From positions 10,850,001 through 10,914,000 of the forward strand of contig CP075497.1 of assembly GCA_021613535.1 (NCBI GenBank): a stretch of DNA of 64,000 nucleotides, written 5' to 3'. A model generated the notes under the pieces. That model was given only the letters and a program-made list of their open reading frames with translations. It was not told the DNA's origin and did no database searches. Each line of letters opens with the position of its first letter. The first letter of the stretch is position 1. This DNA comes from Adineta vaga (lineage: Eukaryota > Rotifera). The translations under genes were made by a program, and so were the position numbers. Shown in pieces: positions 1 to 11,946 of the stretch.

Positions 1-39
1 ACGAGTTATTGATAATAATTTATTCTCGATTGTTTTCAG

Positions 40-3000
40 GAACATAAAATCTTTACAATTATTGGTCCATATCCTGCGCTTCGAGAATCATTACGACGGT
101 TAGTTTAAGAATCGATAAAATCATTTAAATATCAACATACTTTGTATAGTCGTGGTTGGATTGAAAAATTCTATCGTGGTAATTCATTACCGACTGTTAA
201 TGGAAATAAAAAATCGGATAAGAAAAATAAGAATGATGAAGATGATGAAGATGAAAATGATGATGTGAATGATGATGATGATCTAGGTAAAGAAATAAAT
301 GACGAAAGGAAAATCTCAATAATTATGTACATTCTTCATTAGATGAACACCCATCCTATGAAGATGATACATCAATTCCACCATGGGAAGAAAATGATGG
401 TTATTATGGACTTCTTTCACGTCTTGTAAGAACAGCAGCACCAAATTTTATTTGGAGTGTTCGAGCTACCTATGATACGAGTACATTGAATAAAGATCAA
501 ATGGTTAATCATTATTCAAGAAATGGTTGTTTTACAACGAAGGTTTATTGAATATAGCACTCAAAAATATATTGATAGTGTTTCTATTTTTCAGGTTGGT
601 CTCTGTAATAGTCTACGTAATCTTCAATGGTTTCATCCAGGTTGTGCGGAAGAGTTCTTTCCTCGATGTTATAAATTATCACATGAAGATGATAAAGTTG
701 CCTTTATAAGTAAGTTTTCTTTCAATTGAATTGTCAACCAAAATGTTCTTTTTTTCTCCTCTAAAGATGATTATCGTTTGACAGCATGTGTTAGTTTTCT
801 TAAACTGATTCAAAATCGATGTAAAGGTGTTGCTGAACCTGATATGACTTCCATATTAGCTATGAGCTCAGATGGTCCAACTGATCCAAAAATTCCCATA
901 CCAACGAATGAAGAAGAAGGACAATTAACACGATCAGTTACTTTACCTCCCGGTCAATTAATATCCAAACCACTCAATGGAAAAAATGCATCAAAACTTG
1001 TGCCTTTATCTTATATTGAATTTGCTTTAAAGACAGTGAATGATTATACATTATCACGTGAACATGAAGATATTGATATCAATCAAACTTCGCAAGTGGA
1101 TACAACAGATGAACAATGGTCACATTTCATTGAACAATTCTATGTTGCTTCTCAGTAAGATTTACGGAAGAAAATGATTCACTTTTTTCTGCTCTTCTCT
1201 CTCTCTCTCTTTTAGTTCGAATGGTGATATTGAAAAAATGGAAAATTATTTAAGTCGAATCGATGAAGCTTTAAATAATGTTGAACAACATTGGGCACAA
1301 TATCATATTGATGGAACACGAAATATTTGGATTCTTAAACCTGGTGCTAAATCAAGAGGACGAGGTTAGTTTTACATTAGTCAAATCGTTTGTTTCTCAT
1401 TATTTTCTTTCACAAGGAATTGTTGTTTATGATCGTTTGGAAGATATATTAAAATTATGCTCATCTACATTAACAAAAGATGGTAAATTCGTTGTACAAA
1501 AATATATTGAACGACCACTATTGATTCATAATATTAAATTTGATATTCGTCAATGGTTTTTAGTTACAGACTGGAATCCATTGACTATTTGGATGTGGAA
1601 AGATTGTTATTTACGTTTTTGTACTGAACATTTCAGTTTAGAAACACGTCAACAAAATGTACATTTATGTAATTATTCAATACAAAAGAATTATAAAAAT
1701 AATTCCAATCGTCATAATGATCTTCCAGGTAAATATCAAATGACTTTCTCTATCTATGAAATTTGATCTTTTTTTTGCATTGATCAGCGGAAAATATGTG
1801 GACAAATGCGGAATTTATTGACAAATATCTTCGACCAAATAATCTAATTGATCGTTGGGAGAAGCTCATTTATCCAGCAATGAAAAATGCGATTGTTTGT
1901 TCAATGCTTGTTGCACAAGATACAATAGATCCAAGAAAAGTAGATGTTTTGTTTGTTTTTTTGGAAAAGAAAATCATATTTTGTTTTGTGATTTGGAATA
2001 GAATTCTTTTGAATTATTTGGTGCTGATTTTATGCTCGGCGAAGATCTGAAACCTTGGCTTATTGAAATTAATTGTAGTCCAACAATGGCTAGAAGTACT
2101 GCTGTTACTACGGATATGTGTGATGGTGTTTTAGAAGATACTTGTAAAGGTAATTGATTTTTGTCAAGAAAAATATTGACTTTAGAATCAAGAAGATTTT
2201 GATATTTAGTTATGATTGATCGAAGATACAATCGATCAGCTGATACCGGTCGATTTGAATTGATTCATAGGGGAACACCTGTGCCTGTCCCTATTTATGT
2301 TGGAATTGATCTTCGTGTTGAAGGTAAAGAAATAAACGAAAGATCGATTTTGTTTTTTAATTTTCAATCATAATAATCATTTAGGAAAAATTTGCAAAAC
2401 TGGTCGACCAACAAATAATGCTCCTGCAATGACAGTTGGAACGCAAAATAATAACAATAATACGACGACGAATACTAACAAGAACAATAATACCAACTCG
2501 AATAATGCAAATAAAACACCAACTTCTGCACCTCCACAAACGAATCTACCATCATCATCATCTTCTTCATCAGTAACGCCTGCTGAAAATCATTCGAATT
2601 TTCTTCATCGAGCTAGTTCACGTCTTACGGATAATCAAATTCTTTCTTCGAAAAGTTTTCAGAATCTCACTTCACTTAAACTTCGTCGTGAAATGAGTCA
2701 ACCAGCATTAAGTCGTTCGGAATTAAATTCTTCATCAGATAATCCTACGGAAAAATCTTCATCCAACGATAATACCTCGACAATATCTCGTACAAATATA
2801 ATTTATCGATTAAGTCAAAGTCAACAACCTGATCTTCGTCAAAAACAAGTTAAACTCAATCCAACACGTTTATCATTAGAAAATGTGCCAATTCGTCATA
2901 TAAGTCGATCAAGAGTAAACGATAATCCTTTATCACCAAAAGGTAAGAGAATCGATTATTTTTCTATCCGTTGTTTTATCAAACGATTTCATTCAAAAAG

Positions 3001-3219
3001 AAAACTAATTCCTATTTCATATTTCCTAAAGATTTATTAGCATCATTGGATATAACTCGTTTACCTGTATTACCTGTTCGTTCTCAACATATTAATCGAA
3101 TCATAAAACAAAGATTTATTGTCAAAAATCGAAAAACTCTTCTATCCTATGATGATGATGAACAAACACATTTCTCTTCTTTATACATTTCAACATCACA
3201 AACAACTGTTCAAGAATAA
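40..3219 (+). CDS. TTLL3: Tubulin glycylase, TTLL3/TTLL8 type (5' end outside window)
   Basis: TTLL3/8 enzymes ligate glycine to glutamate side chains on axonemal tubulin. The first visible exon (40-98) follows a tttcag acceptor and encodes [17 protein letters not shown], typical of the TTLL3 N-region. It is followed by an Asp/Glu/Asn-rich insert (about 220-290) and then the ATP-grasp core: [15 protein letters not shown] (1321-1364), [12 protein letters not shown] (about 1490), [12 protein letters not shown] (about 1540-1572) and [16 protein letters not shown] (about 2034-2082, metal and ATP ligands). Introns are about 45-75 bp. After the core comes a long Asn/Ser/Thr-rich tail (2429-2942), probably disordered. 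The exon ending at 2942 (phase 1) can join 3032-3219, which ends in a stop, or an alternative exon at 3660-3928. The start codon and N-terminus are missing. Family assignment is strong; TTLL3 versus TTLL8 cannot be separated by eye. Confidence 0.9.
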
Positions 3220-3659
3220 ATGTTTTGTTCGAAACAAAAAAGATAAAGATCTTTTACACAAATAATACTTGCAGTTTCGACACATTGTTTTTCTATTCTT
3301 TCGTTTTTTGTGCACAAATAAGTATTTGATTTCGTTAGATGATGCTTTCTGTTCTGTGAGAGTTCGTCCTTGTTCGTTTTCTTATCAAAATTATGCAAAA
3401 CAAAAGGATCATTTTCCACGAGTTATATTTATCTTTCCATCTAGGAACGATGAACAAATATAATCCAATTTCCAAGATAAATGTAGAGGATTTCTTATTC
3501 CTACACAAAGGCAAGTTTATCAACAAACAATTGTCTTGAAATGCTTCCTTTTTCCTCACTTTAACACGATTTTTCATGTGTGTATGTGTTCGATTTTTTA
3601 AAATAACTTCAATTATTTTTGTTTTCATATCTTTCTAAATAATTCATTGAATTCTTTAG

Positions 3660-3928
3660 GTATGAAAATTCCCACTCAATTTCCATTCTTTCGTCAATAT
3701 CAACGAACTTGGTTAACATACAAGTCCTCTCCTCATCCGGCCACATTATCTTCATCTTCGAAACATATGAAATCACGCAAAGCAAATATCCCGCCTACCC
3801 ATCTACCAAGTTTATCAACATTTTCTATTCCAGCAACAATTTCAAGCATATCAACTATTAATGACAATCATGGTCATACGACGACAGCAGCAGGAGCAGC
3901 GTCTTCAACTGCTGTTATCGTTGTTTAA
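3660..3928 (+). CDS. Possible alternative last exon of the TTLL3-like gene
   Basis: The open frame 3660-3928 follows an attctttag acceptor and is phase-compatible with the donor at 2942 (G|GT = Gly, then MKIPTQFPFFRQYQ...). It ends TAA at 3926-3928. The product is Ser/Thr/Pro/His-rich and unrecognised. It could be a mutually exclusive terminal exon replacing 3032-3219, or a tiny independent gene starting at the ATG 3664. No domain supports either reading. Confidence 0.4.
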
Positions 3929-4061
3929 CGGTGAAAAAAGATTTGTTTGTTTGAATTAATCAATCATGTCGATATTTATTTTATTATAATTAGATTGTTT
4001 TTTTATTAGTGCACGTCAGAAGAAAAAATATATATTTTTTTAAATAATTCATTTTTTCTGT

Positions 4062-4514
4062 TCATTGTTTGAGAACATTGAACATTTCTGACGAGCCTGA
4101 ATTCATCATATTTGTTGAAATCATCGAATCATTAGCATAGAAGACAAATGGACGTAAGAACCAACTATAACCAGCAAAGATTTCAGTGGGAACTAATTTA
4201 AATTGAACTTTATTATTTGTTTCTTTGATAAAATCATTGATTGAACTGGTGCTACGTGCTATAGCGATATAACCACGAGGTCCACCTGCTGGATTTGAAC
4301 CACGAATTTCGACACCAACATTTACATTATCATTGACGGGTACATTTTCAAATTCAATCGAATAATAAACAGTTGCTGATGGTCGATAAGTTTTGTTGGC
4401 GATTTGGTTTTCAGGTAATAAATGAACATGAATTGTACCAGGCACAGGTGTTCTTGATGTCGCAATTGATAGAGAACAAAAGAAGAGGAGTGACAAAAAC
4501 ATACTTTTAATCAT
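4062..4514 (-). CDS. Small secreted protein, unrecognised
   Basis: This is an intronless 150-codon ORF. The N-terminus MIKSMFLSLLFFCSLSIATS is a clear signal peptide with likely cleavage after the SIATS region. The mature part (about 130 aa) is beta-rich in appearance (IEFENVPVNDNVNVGVEIRG), has two potential N-glycosylation sites (NKT, NDS) and no cysteine after the signal peptide. It lies tail-to-tail with TTLL3, 133 bp away. I do not recognise the family; a small extracellular beta-sandwich is a guess from composition only. Confidence 0.7.
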   Translation of the reverse strand: MIKSMFLSLLFFCSLSIATSRTPVPGTIHVHLLPENQIANKTYRPSATVYYSIEFENVPVNDNVNVGVEIRGSNPAGGPRGYIAIARSTSSINDFIKETNNKVQFKLVPTEIFAGYSWFLRPFVFYANDSMISTNMMNSGSSEMFNVLKQ

Positions 4515-4994
4515 GTTTTCTGTTTAATAAGATGTATGTCTGATAGATATCGTTACTTTATATAGAGTGATACTTTTATGTATATCCATGGCTTAAAGGC
4601 TTAAGTCAATAGAAGCCAATAGGAATGATTGATCTTTTCGTCAGTTTTTGAAATAATCTAGTAGAGAGTCAAAAAGAAATAAATGACGAAAAGTTCGATC
4701 GTTATTTGAAATTATCCAATGTAAATTATGGCATACTAGCGACACTCAAGAAGAAAAATTGACTTTTGAACGAAAATTCTTAAGAATAATGTAAAAAGAT
4801 AATATAGGAAAATAAATTCATGCAAAATTTATCTGAATAAGAATATTTATTCATTAATCAATGATCGTTGAGTTCATTATCAAAATCGGTGATTAAACGC
4901 CGATTTCACGACATGGGATAGATATACTCATACAGAGAATATGAATCCAATCGTGTTCATAGTTGACGTTTGGTAGAGCATAATTATTTTCGAC
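4515..4994. other. Upstream region of the secreted-protein gene, no gene seen
   Basis: AT-rich non-coding DNA 5' of the minus-strand secreted-protein gene. A tatata-like stretch (about 4558-4565) lies 45-50 bp upstream of its start and could act as a core promoter. Nothing else stands out. Confidence 0.4.
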
Positions 4995-5113
4995 TACCCA
5001 GGTCTAAAAAAACGGCGTCGTAAACTACCTTAAACGATGGGAAAACGGCGAAAACCGGCACTAAATTGCCGTTTTCTAGCCGTTTCCGACTACCGGAATG
5101 ATTGTCCTGGGTA
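4995..5113. mobile_element. 119-bp MITE-like element with TACCCAGG ends
   Basis: The ends are TACCCAGG (4995-5002) and its exact complement CCTGGGTA (5106-5113). Read as a CCCAGG terminal repeat flanked by TA on both sides, it looks like a TA-target (Tc1/mariner-style) non-autonomous element. The interior is much more GC-rich than its surroundings and carries AAACGGC motifs in both orientations (about 5010, 5041, and complements at about 5068 and 5080), so it can fold on itself. It has no coding capacity. Only one copy is visible here, so mobility is inferred. Confidence 0.5.
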
Positions 5114-7223
5114 AAGCTATTTCCATTTCATATTATTAGGTTTTGCATTCACCAGATGATGTCGATCAATACAAGTAAAGCATTATTAATTCTAAATTCT
5201 TATCTGAGCGAAAAGTCAAATCAATTACAATTAATACATACATGTGTACTATAAGAAAATCATTTGGTTAAAGTCTTGGTCTTTTACTCTCTATCGTGAA
5301 TCATAAGTGAATATATCATCTACTAAACTTCCGCATGAGAATTTGAGATTGCAAAAAATATGTAATTGAGAAAATAAGTTTTTTGAGTAGCAATTAGAAT
5401 TATCAAGAAATCGGATAGATATGTGGCGTCTCCACATTGCCGATGTTTTGATGATTTCTTTCTCGAGCAAAAGAATAGTCCTTTGTTTAGTATTGCTTTG
5501 TTCATTGATAGTATAAATAGCCATATCTATTTGTTTAGATTTATTCTTAACCATTTATCAACATTCATCACACAACTTCAACGGAACATGTGCAAAGTAT
5601 AATTTGCTTAATTTTTCGTCTTAAGAATAGTTTATTGATTAATAAATATGTATTTCAGTAGAAGTTAGGTAATATATATTCATAAATAGTGTCAAATAGT
5701 TTGAATATCGTTTTACAGGTTCATCTAATGTGTCTTTTTGCTTGTTTATAATATTCATTTTGAGATTCATGTCGGAATTCGTTGGATTTTGTCGGAATAT
5801 GTTGGAAGTCGTGGATTTACGCTACTAGGATCCGAGTATGGGATTGATCGACTTGGATTGTCTTGTTGGTGTGGGTTAAACTGGGAGGTAGATATGGATA
5901 ATCAGAAATGTTTGATTTATATTATAGTGTGTGCTGAGATGGTCGATCTGGATTTCCTGGTTAGTATTGGATGTAATGTGGAAAATTAATGCTAATTGAT
6001 GCAGCTTTGATTTTTTGTCTTGCTTGATCTGTTCTTCACGCTGGTGACTTTTGGCTCGTGAGAAATGTAGTTGTTTTTTCAATTGTCTTATTGTTTTTGT
6101 TGCATAAACTCTTTGTTTACGTTGCGTCATCCTAAAACAAATCTTTTGCTTCTTAAATCTGAGAAAGATGATACTAGTTCTTCATTTTATGTTTTATTTA
6201 GTAAATGGTTTTTGAATTTAGGGAATTTTTACACATAATTTCTGCAGAGAACGTTGGCCGTGCTGAGTCGCGATATTTTTCGTTTTAGAAGTTTTCTTAC
6301 TTGTGTTGGTGAGTGATATTTTAGAAGTAGATAAAAAAGTGAAATGGAGAATGTGTTTTCGTAGTAAGGGATCGTTTTAACAATATGGTTATACATACAA
6401 TAGGGTGTTTATTCATTGTTCATAATTCTTGCGTTCTAGAATCATCGACACATATCATATGTACTAAATGTACTGTAGTGCACTGTCAGAGGGGTAAAAA
6501 GTCGTTTCTTTCGTGCAAGTAATAGCAGATGCACTTCCCATCACAGCGACACCAATAATTCGTTGGCTAGACTAACAGTTAAAAAAAAGAATATATAGAA
6601 CGAATTGTCAGATATATTTATACACTTCTGTAATATACTCACGGTGAGATGATTACGATTTAATTAACAACACATCACAAAGGAGGCTGTTTCCTGAGTG
6701 AATGAAATAGTGATGTACGGGTTGACAACCCATCTGGAGCACAGTTCATGCAAGATTGGTCCCACAATAAAAAACATATCATTAAATTCTGTATTCAATT
6801 TAGAATTTTTCGACACTTGAATGTCTGGAAGAAACTTAGTCTAGGTATAGTGCATTATTGGAACTAAAATCTGCCAATAAAAGTATGAGTCATAGGGGCT
6901 CTGACAGTATACCAATCTTTTATTTATGCTTATGTGTATATGTGTATATAAAAACATTGTGATTAGTCGAAGTTTTAATTTATCCAGATGTTAGTAATCC
7001 TTATGTGTAGCTGTTTGACAATAAGCGAAAAAGATCAATGTGAATGATTAATTGAAGTGAAGGTCGTTTTTACAAATGTTCTTCACTTCATTCGATTTGT
7101 TAGTATGTACTATATGCATTAAGTTCGAAGGAAGAAAAACAACAAAAAAAAGAGAAGTAAAGAGATCTGTTAGAATGACGAGAGAGAAAAAGAAAAAAAA
7201 AACGTCAAATGAGACATGGTTTT
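5114..7223. other. Gene-poor interval, only short uninformative ORFs
   Basis: About 2.1 kb. It holds short ORFs (for example 5738-5989 on + and 5876-6130 on -, the latter Lys/Gln-rich) without splice context or family signal, and an A-rich tract around 7140-7202. I see no gene. The 3' end of the LAPTM4-like gene abuts it at 7224. Confidence 0.4.
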
Positions 7224-8457
7224 CTACATAGTTGAATGAAGCAATGGTGTATATGGAGGCGGAGCATGCATTAGTTGTTGTTGATTGTTGGATTTAATCG
7301 CTTCTTCGTACTTAGGTGGAGAGTACATCTACAATAATCGAAGAAAAATAATCTTTTTAAAAGGTAGATAATATAAAGATTTTATTACTTCGCCAGTAAT
7401 AGGTTGAATATCATCAGTTGTTGTGAATGTTCCTATTGATCGAGCCATGGCCAATGCTGTTATATAACTATAACAATACCAGATGATTGCTGCGATATAG
7501 AGCTATAAAATGAAGAGATTTTTCTTCCATAAGGAAATCAATACATCTTTCGATAAAAATTTTACTTTAGCTAAAATGATGAAAAGAAGAAAAGTAAATA
7601 CAACAAGTTGAAGTGTTTGAGTATCAAGTTCAAGTAAATTTTGTTTAAATGGAAAATCAGGTTGCATTTGAAACCAAACTGTAATATCGGGCATATAAGC
7701 ATAAAAACCCAACATGGATAAAACTGATATAATAACATTGAAAACTTTGATTAAGAAGTAAGGTACAATATATGAAGGTTTATTCTAGGAAAATTGAAAA
7801 GATAAACAAAACTGTGAAAGAAAGAGAACTGAACTTACGGTTAAAATACCACAAATATGTGCGAGAATAAGAATTGTAGCCGAAAACACAACGAAAAATA
7901 CGACACATTTGTCTTCTAAAGAAAGAAAGATTTTGAAAACAAAATTATAATTTCTATTTCGAATGATTCCATTTGACATACGTGGACTAAGTGAAGCAGC
8001 CCATTTAACAGTCATCAAATCCAAATTTGAATAAAAATTACGAGTATTTAATCCCACCGGTAAACGAGTGATATTACGTTTTTCAAGAATACGATTTAAT
8101 AAAATATTACTCGAAAGAAAATTTTTATGTTCCATCATTGAATTTGATAATTGTTCGGAATGTGAATCAACTAAAGTCGATGGTAGTATGTTGGAATGAT
8201 TATTTTGTATTATTAATGATCTATCTAACATTGTCTTTGGTCCCGATTGACGAAACATGAGAATCAGAGCACAAAGAACAATTGAATGGATCATTAAATC
8301 CCATAAGCCAATCAGTAATGCAGCAGCTCTAAAAACACACTTCCAGTAGATTTTAAATTAGAAATATGAATCTTTACCTTATTCGAATACAAAAAAGTAC
8401 ACGTCGATTATATTGACGTCGTACATCAGCTTCGACATTGACTGTCGTTAAAACCAT
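7224..8457 (-). CDS. LAPTM4-like lysosomal four-TM protein
   Basis: Exon 1 (start 8457) encodes MVLTTVNVEADVRRQYNRR and joins, after a short intron, AAALLIGLWDLMIHSIVLCALI (TM1). A long lumenal loop of about 100 aa with N-glycosylation sites follows, then VFFVVFSATILILAHICGIL (TM2), a segment around 7700-7780 (SYIVPYFLIKVFNVIISVLS, TM3) and LVVFTFLLFIILAK (TM4, about 7567-7610). The cytosolic tail has two PY motifs, PPKYEEA and PPPYTP. In LAPTM4/5 proteins such motifs recruit Nedd4-type ubiquitin ligases for sorting to late endosomes and lysosomes. Topology plus two tail PY motifs make the family call fairly safe. The lumenal loop is longer than in vertebrate members. Acceptor-like tracts (tttctag, ttttcag) lie within about 60 bp upstream of the ATG. 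Confidence 0.75.
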
Positions 8458-8682
8458 CGTTTATCGTGATAAAAATTCAAAATAAAAACTGAAAATTTCG
8501 TTTGAATATCTAGAAAAAAAACGAATCCAACATCAAACTTTTCCTACGATGAAAGACTAAACTGATATTAGAAAAGAAGGGACCAATATAAAAACAAAAG
8601 GTTAGATCATTCCTGAGCGTGAGAGAAAATTAACTAAATAACAAGGTACATCACACACACACACACAGAGACAAGATTTGAT

Positions 8683-10188
8683 TTAATCGGTTTTAATATG
8701 AATATATTGTTCACGTTGAATGTATGTATTATAAAGTAATGATCCACAACTAACCAGACAAAATATCGTATGATGCCAAAATAAAATATATGAAATAAGT
8801 ACCGTTAAATGTTGAGTATTAAATAATGTACCTATTTCCTTCCATGTTGTAACTAATGATGAGTTTGTTTCAGTAGAATTCATCATGTAATTATCGAAAT
8901 ATTGCAACCATCTAGGTGGTGTTGGAGCATGAATAGGTAAAATATTATCATTTGAAGAAAAGACTTTCAAATAAAAACAAATAATCAATTCAATAAATAC
9001 CGGTAAGATATATTGAGATGTAACAACACCGAGATAGAAAAAAATTGATGTTACATGACGTTGATAAGTTGTATTTGTGATTCGTGTTGTTGTAGATTGT
9101 TGTTGATCATAAAGAGTTTTCACACGATCAAATGCTGTATCAAGATAAATTTGCATATAAGGTTTAAATAAACAAACACGTAAGATAATACAAGATATTA
9201 TTGAAATTATCTTTAATTGTAAAAGATTATTTTCATTAAAACGTTGTATGATTGGTTTAAACCATAATAAACATGTAAATAATGGTAGAATAAAATTAAT
9301 CAAAGTCAAAAGAAAAATGACGATTTGTTTCCAATCTCGTTTCGAATGACGATTTTTTAATACGAATAAATATTGTAATTGTCCAAAACGAAATGCTGGA
9401 AAAAATAATATAATGGATTGAAAAGCATTGATAAAAGCTAAACACATGACAATATAAATAAATCGACGATCAAGATAATTAATTTCTTCATCATTATCAT
9501 CATTGTAAATAATCGTACGATTTCCATATGTTTCTTTTAAATTAAAATGAAAGAATCTTTCATCAATATATTGTAAACAAAGTGCAAGAAGAAATGATAG
9601 AGCACCAAAGATAATACATAAAATTCCTTCATCAACTTTCAAATATTCACGTACAAATCTTGTTAAAACAATCGATGCAAGTAAGAACGATACTAAACAC
9701 CAAAATAAACTTAAATTAATTTCATTTAATTGTTCATTATTTTGACGAATCATTGGCATTACATAAAGATAGATTTCAGTTAAAACAAAGATTACAATTG
9801 AACCAGATATAAAATCGACTAATGAAAAAAACTCATCAATATATTTAACATGAATAACATCACGATGAACAATAGGTATTAATTTCAATTCAATTGATGT
9901 ATCAGTTGGAATTGCAAATTCTTCATTTACTGTTGATGAATCATTATTATTGATTGAAGATGTTTTCTGATAGGATTTCGAAATGTTCGAATGTTTTTTC
10001 GATTTTGTATTTGTTTCCTTTGCATAACGTTGTTTTATTGCTTGTTTAAATTCTTCATTTGTTGGAGGCCAATAACGAAATAAACCTTTACATAATAACC
10101 AACGACCAAAAGAATAATATTTCGTTAATTTTGTTAAAAAACAAAACACAACTAAAGAAATAACGATTTGTAAACCGAATATAGCCAT
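8683..10188 (-). CDS. TMEM161: TMEM161 multi-pass membrane protein
   Basis: This is a single 501-codon ORF. The N-terminus (MAIFGLQIVISLVVFCFLTK, then YSFGRWLLCKGLFRYWPPT) matches the TMEM161A/B signature of an N-terminal TM followed by a YSFxRWLLC block. About eight to ten hydrophobic segments follow, for example ISGSIVIFVLTEIYLYVMPM, LSFLLALCLQYI and ISYILFWHHTIFCLV, with a Lys/Ser-rich loop near residues 55-80. Length is close to the usual 480-490 aa. TMEM161 proteins influence excitability and cardiac rhythm in vertebrates, but the mechanism is not settled. The ORF has no intron, whereas nearly every other long gene here has many; a retro-copied origin is possible. Confidence 0.88.
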   Translation of the reverse strand: MAIFGLQIVISLVVFCFLTKLTKYYSFGRWLLCKGLFRYWPPTNEEFKQAIKQRYAKETNTKSKKHSNISKSYQKTSSINNNDSSTVNEEFAIPTDTSIELKLIPIVHRDVIHVKYIDEFFSLVDFISGSIVIFVLTEIYLYVMPMIRQNNEQLNEINLSLFWCLVSFLLASIVLTRFVREYLKVDEGILCIIFGALSFLLALCLQYIDERFFHFNLKETYGNRTIIYNDDNDEEINYLDRRFIYIVMCLAFINAFQSIILFFPAFRFGQLQYLFVLKNRHSKRDWKQIVIFLLTLINFILPLFTCLLWFKPIIQRFNENNLLQLKIISIISCIILRVCLFKPYMQIYLDTAFDRVKTLYDQQQSTTTRITNTTYQRHVTSIFFYLGVVTSQYILPVFIELIICFYLKVFSSNDNILPIHAPTPPRWLQYFDNYMMNSTETNSSLVTTWKEIGTLFNTQHLTVLISYILFWHHTIFCLVSCGSLLYNTYIQREQYIHIKTD

Positions 10189-10688
10189 TGCATAAAATTA
10201 TTAAGAATCGCTTGATTGATTGTTATATAGATTGCAAATTACTTATATTAAGGAAAGAAACAATACTTTTTAGACATTATATTGCTCCATATATTTTCCA
10301 TTAGCATATTCTTAGTTTTATCCTCTATAATGATGATTTTGTTCTTCAAATTATCTGATTGGTCAATTTCTTGATTAAGGTTCTCTTCATTTCACTTATA
10401 AAAAAACTTCCTGTTCCGTTTCGTTATATCATTTCTAGAAACTTGCATTCGCCTTGAACTCTTCTGAATGAAAAATAATGAATTGATTGGTTTTATAGAA
10501 TTTTATTCATGAAGAATTCAAAATAAATGTTCAATTAATAGCAATTATACGGAAAAGGATTCTTTTGATTAAGAAATAAGTCATTTATCTATCTATAAGC
10601 ATATCTTTATACTAATAATAACAACAAAAAAATAAATAAATAGAGATTAACATCTGACAAAAAAAATTCGATGGATTATCCATTAGAT
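10189..10688. other. Gap between HEN1 stop and TMEM161 start, no gene seen
   Basis: Five hundred bp of AT-rich DNA holding the HEN1 3' UTR side and the upstream region of TMEM161 (both on the minus strand). No ORF or repeat of note. Confidence 0.4.
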
Positions 10689-11946
10689 CTAATCCCAAGA
10701 TTCTTCAGTTTGACTATCTTTCCTTTTACTTATTAAACCTTCATTGGAATTATTTGTTGAATCATGTTCATGTTCATGATCATAATCATGTGAATGTGTT
10801 GTTAAATCTTCAACAAGAATAATTCGATCATTATCAAGCATTTTATAACCGATACTTTCAATAAGTGATTTTAATTCTTCGAATGTTAATTTGAACTCGA
10901 TTAGACGGGGATGATTAAGTAATGTTTGACAATTAACAGTTAAAGGAAATGTATCATGATTATCATCACCATGTCGAGCTTTATCTTGAGCCATAAGACG
11001 ATACATTTCAAGAATATATCGAAGTTGTTCATGTAATTCAGTAGTTTTCTTAATACCATATGGATAATCAATTAGACCGACTAGTTCATGTTGTTTACAA
11101 TATGATAAACGTTGAAAAAGTTCATTTGACGTTAAACTTGCTTGAAGATTTATATCTTGTCGATAAAAAATAGCAATTTGTGTACATGTACCAACATTTC
11201 GATACTGTTCATTTAATGGTGCTTCACCAACACCAGTAAATTCAACTAAATAATTATAAGTGAGAGCAATTTGTTGTGCCCAAATATTGAATTGTTCACG
11301 TGTAAATTCAAATTTATGATCAATATGACGAAATTGTCCACAAGGCATTGCCGAAAAAAGAACATTAAAATCCGCATTCGGTGTTGTTACAATAACTAAA
11401 CGAGGACGAATATAACCAAAAACATGTGTTACTAAATTTTCTAAATCATTGATATATAGATGTTCAATAACTTCAACAAGTGTAACAAGATCAAAATTAT
11501 AAAAACAATTACATATTTTTGTTGCATCACCTATCAATAGAATCAGTATAGATGTGAATATGTTTTCAAAATTGAATCTTACCATGCAATACATACATAT
11601 GTAATGGAGTTTCACGACGAAAAACCATGTATTCAACTGGTAATGGTTTTAATCGAAAGCATGCTTCATCAAGTTGATAACGAATAATATCGATAGCAGC
11701 AACTAATTGTATATGTGGATTACGATATTTACCAATGGTTAATAATTGACATGTACCACAACCAATATCAAGTAATGAATAGAGTGTAGGATCATTTTGA
11801 ATCGTATCTAATATGAACTGATACCGTTGTCGATAGAGTGGAGGAGTAAAATGAATTCCACCTTCATGATCAGGAATATGATGAACAGGTGATTTACTTG
11901 TTGAATGATTTTTAGGAATTGTTGAACTTGTTTCGACAGATGCCAT
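10689..11946 (-). CDS. HENMT1: Small RNA 2'-O-methyltransferase HEN1 (HENMT1)
   Basis: HEN1 methylates the 2'-OH of the 3' nucleotide of piRNAs (and some siRNAs), protecting them from tailing and decay. Two exons are joined across an intron at about 11530-11583. The SAM-binding motif LLDIGCGTCQLL is in exon 1. The HEN1-specific metal site EVIEH followed by RHIDHKFEFTREQF is in exon 2, as is the conserved VEFTGVGEAP. The C-terminal about 150 residues (His/Asp-rich, HSHDYDHEHEHD) are poorly conserved in the family. The start is placed at 11946 (MASVETSS) because tttattatag precedes it by two bases, an ideal acceptor; an in-frame ATG at 11970 would lie upstream of that site. The gene is divergent from RRM1. 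Confidence 0.9.

Noticed and set aside
5876-6130. Lys/Gln-rich minus-strand ORF
   Set aside because: No splice context, family or neighbour support; probably chance.
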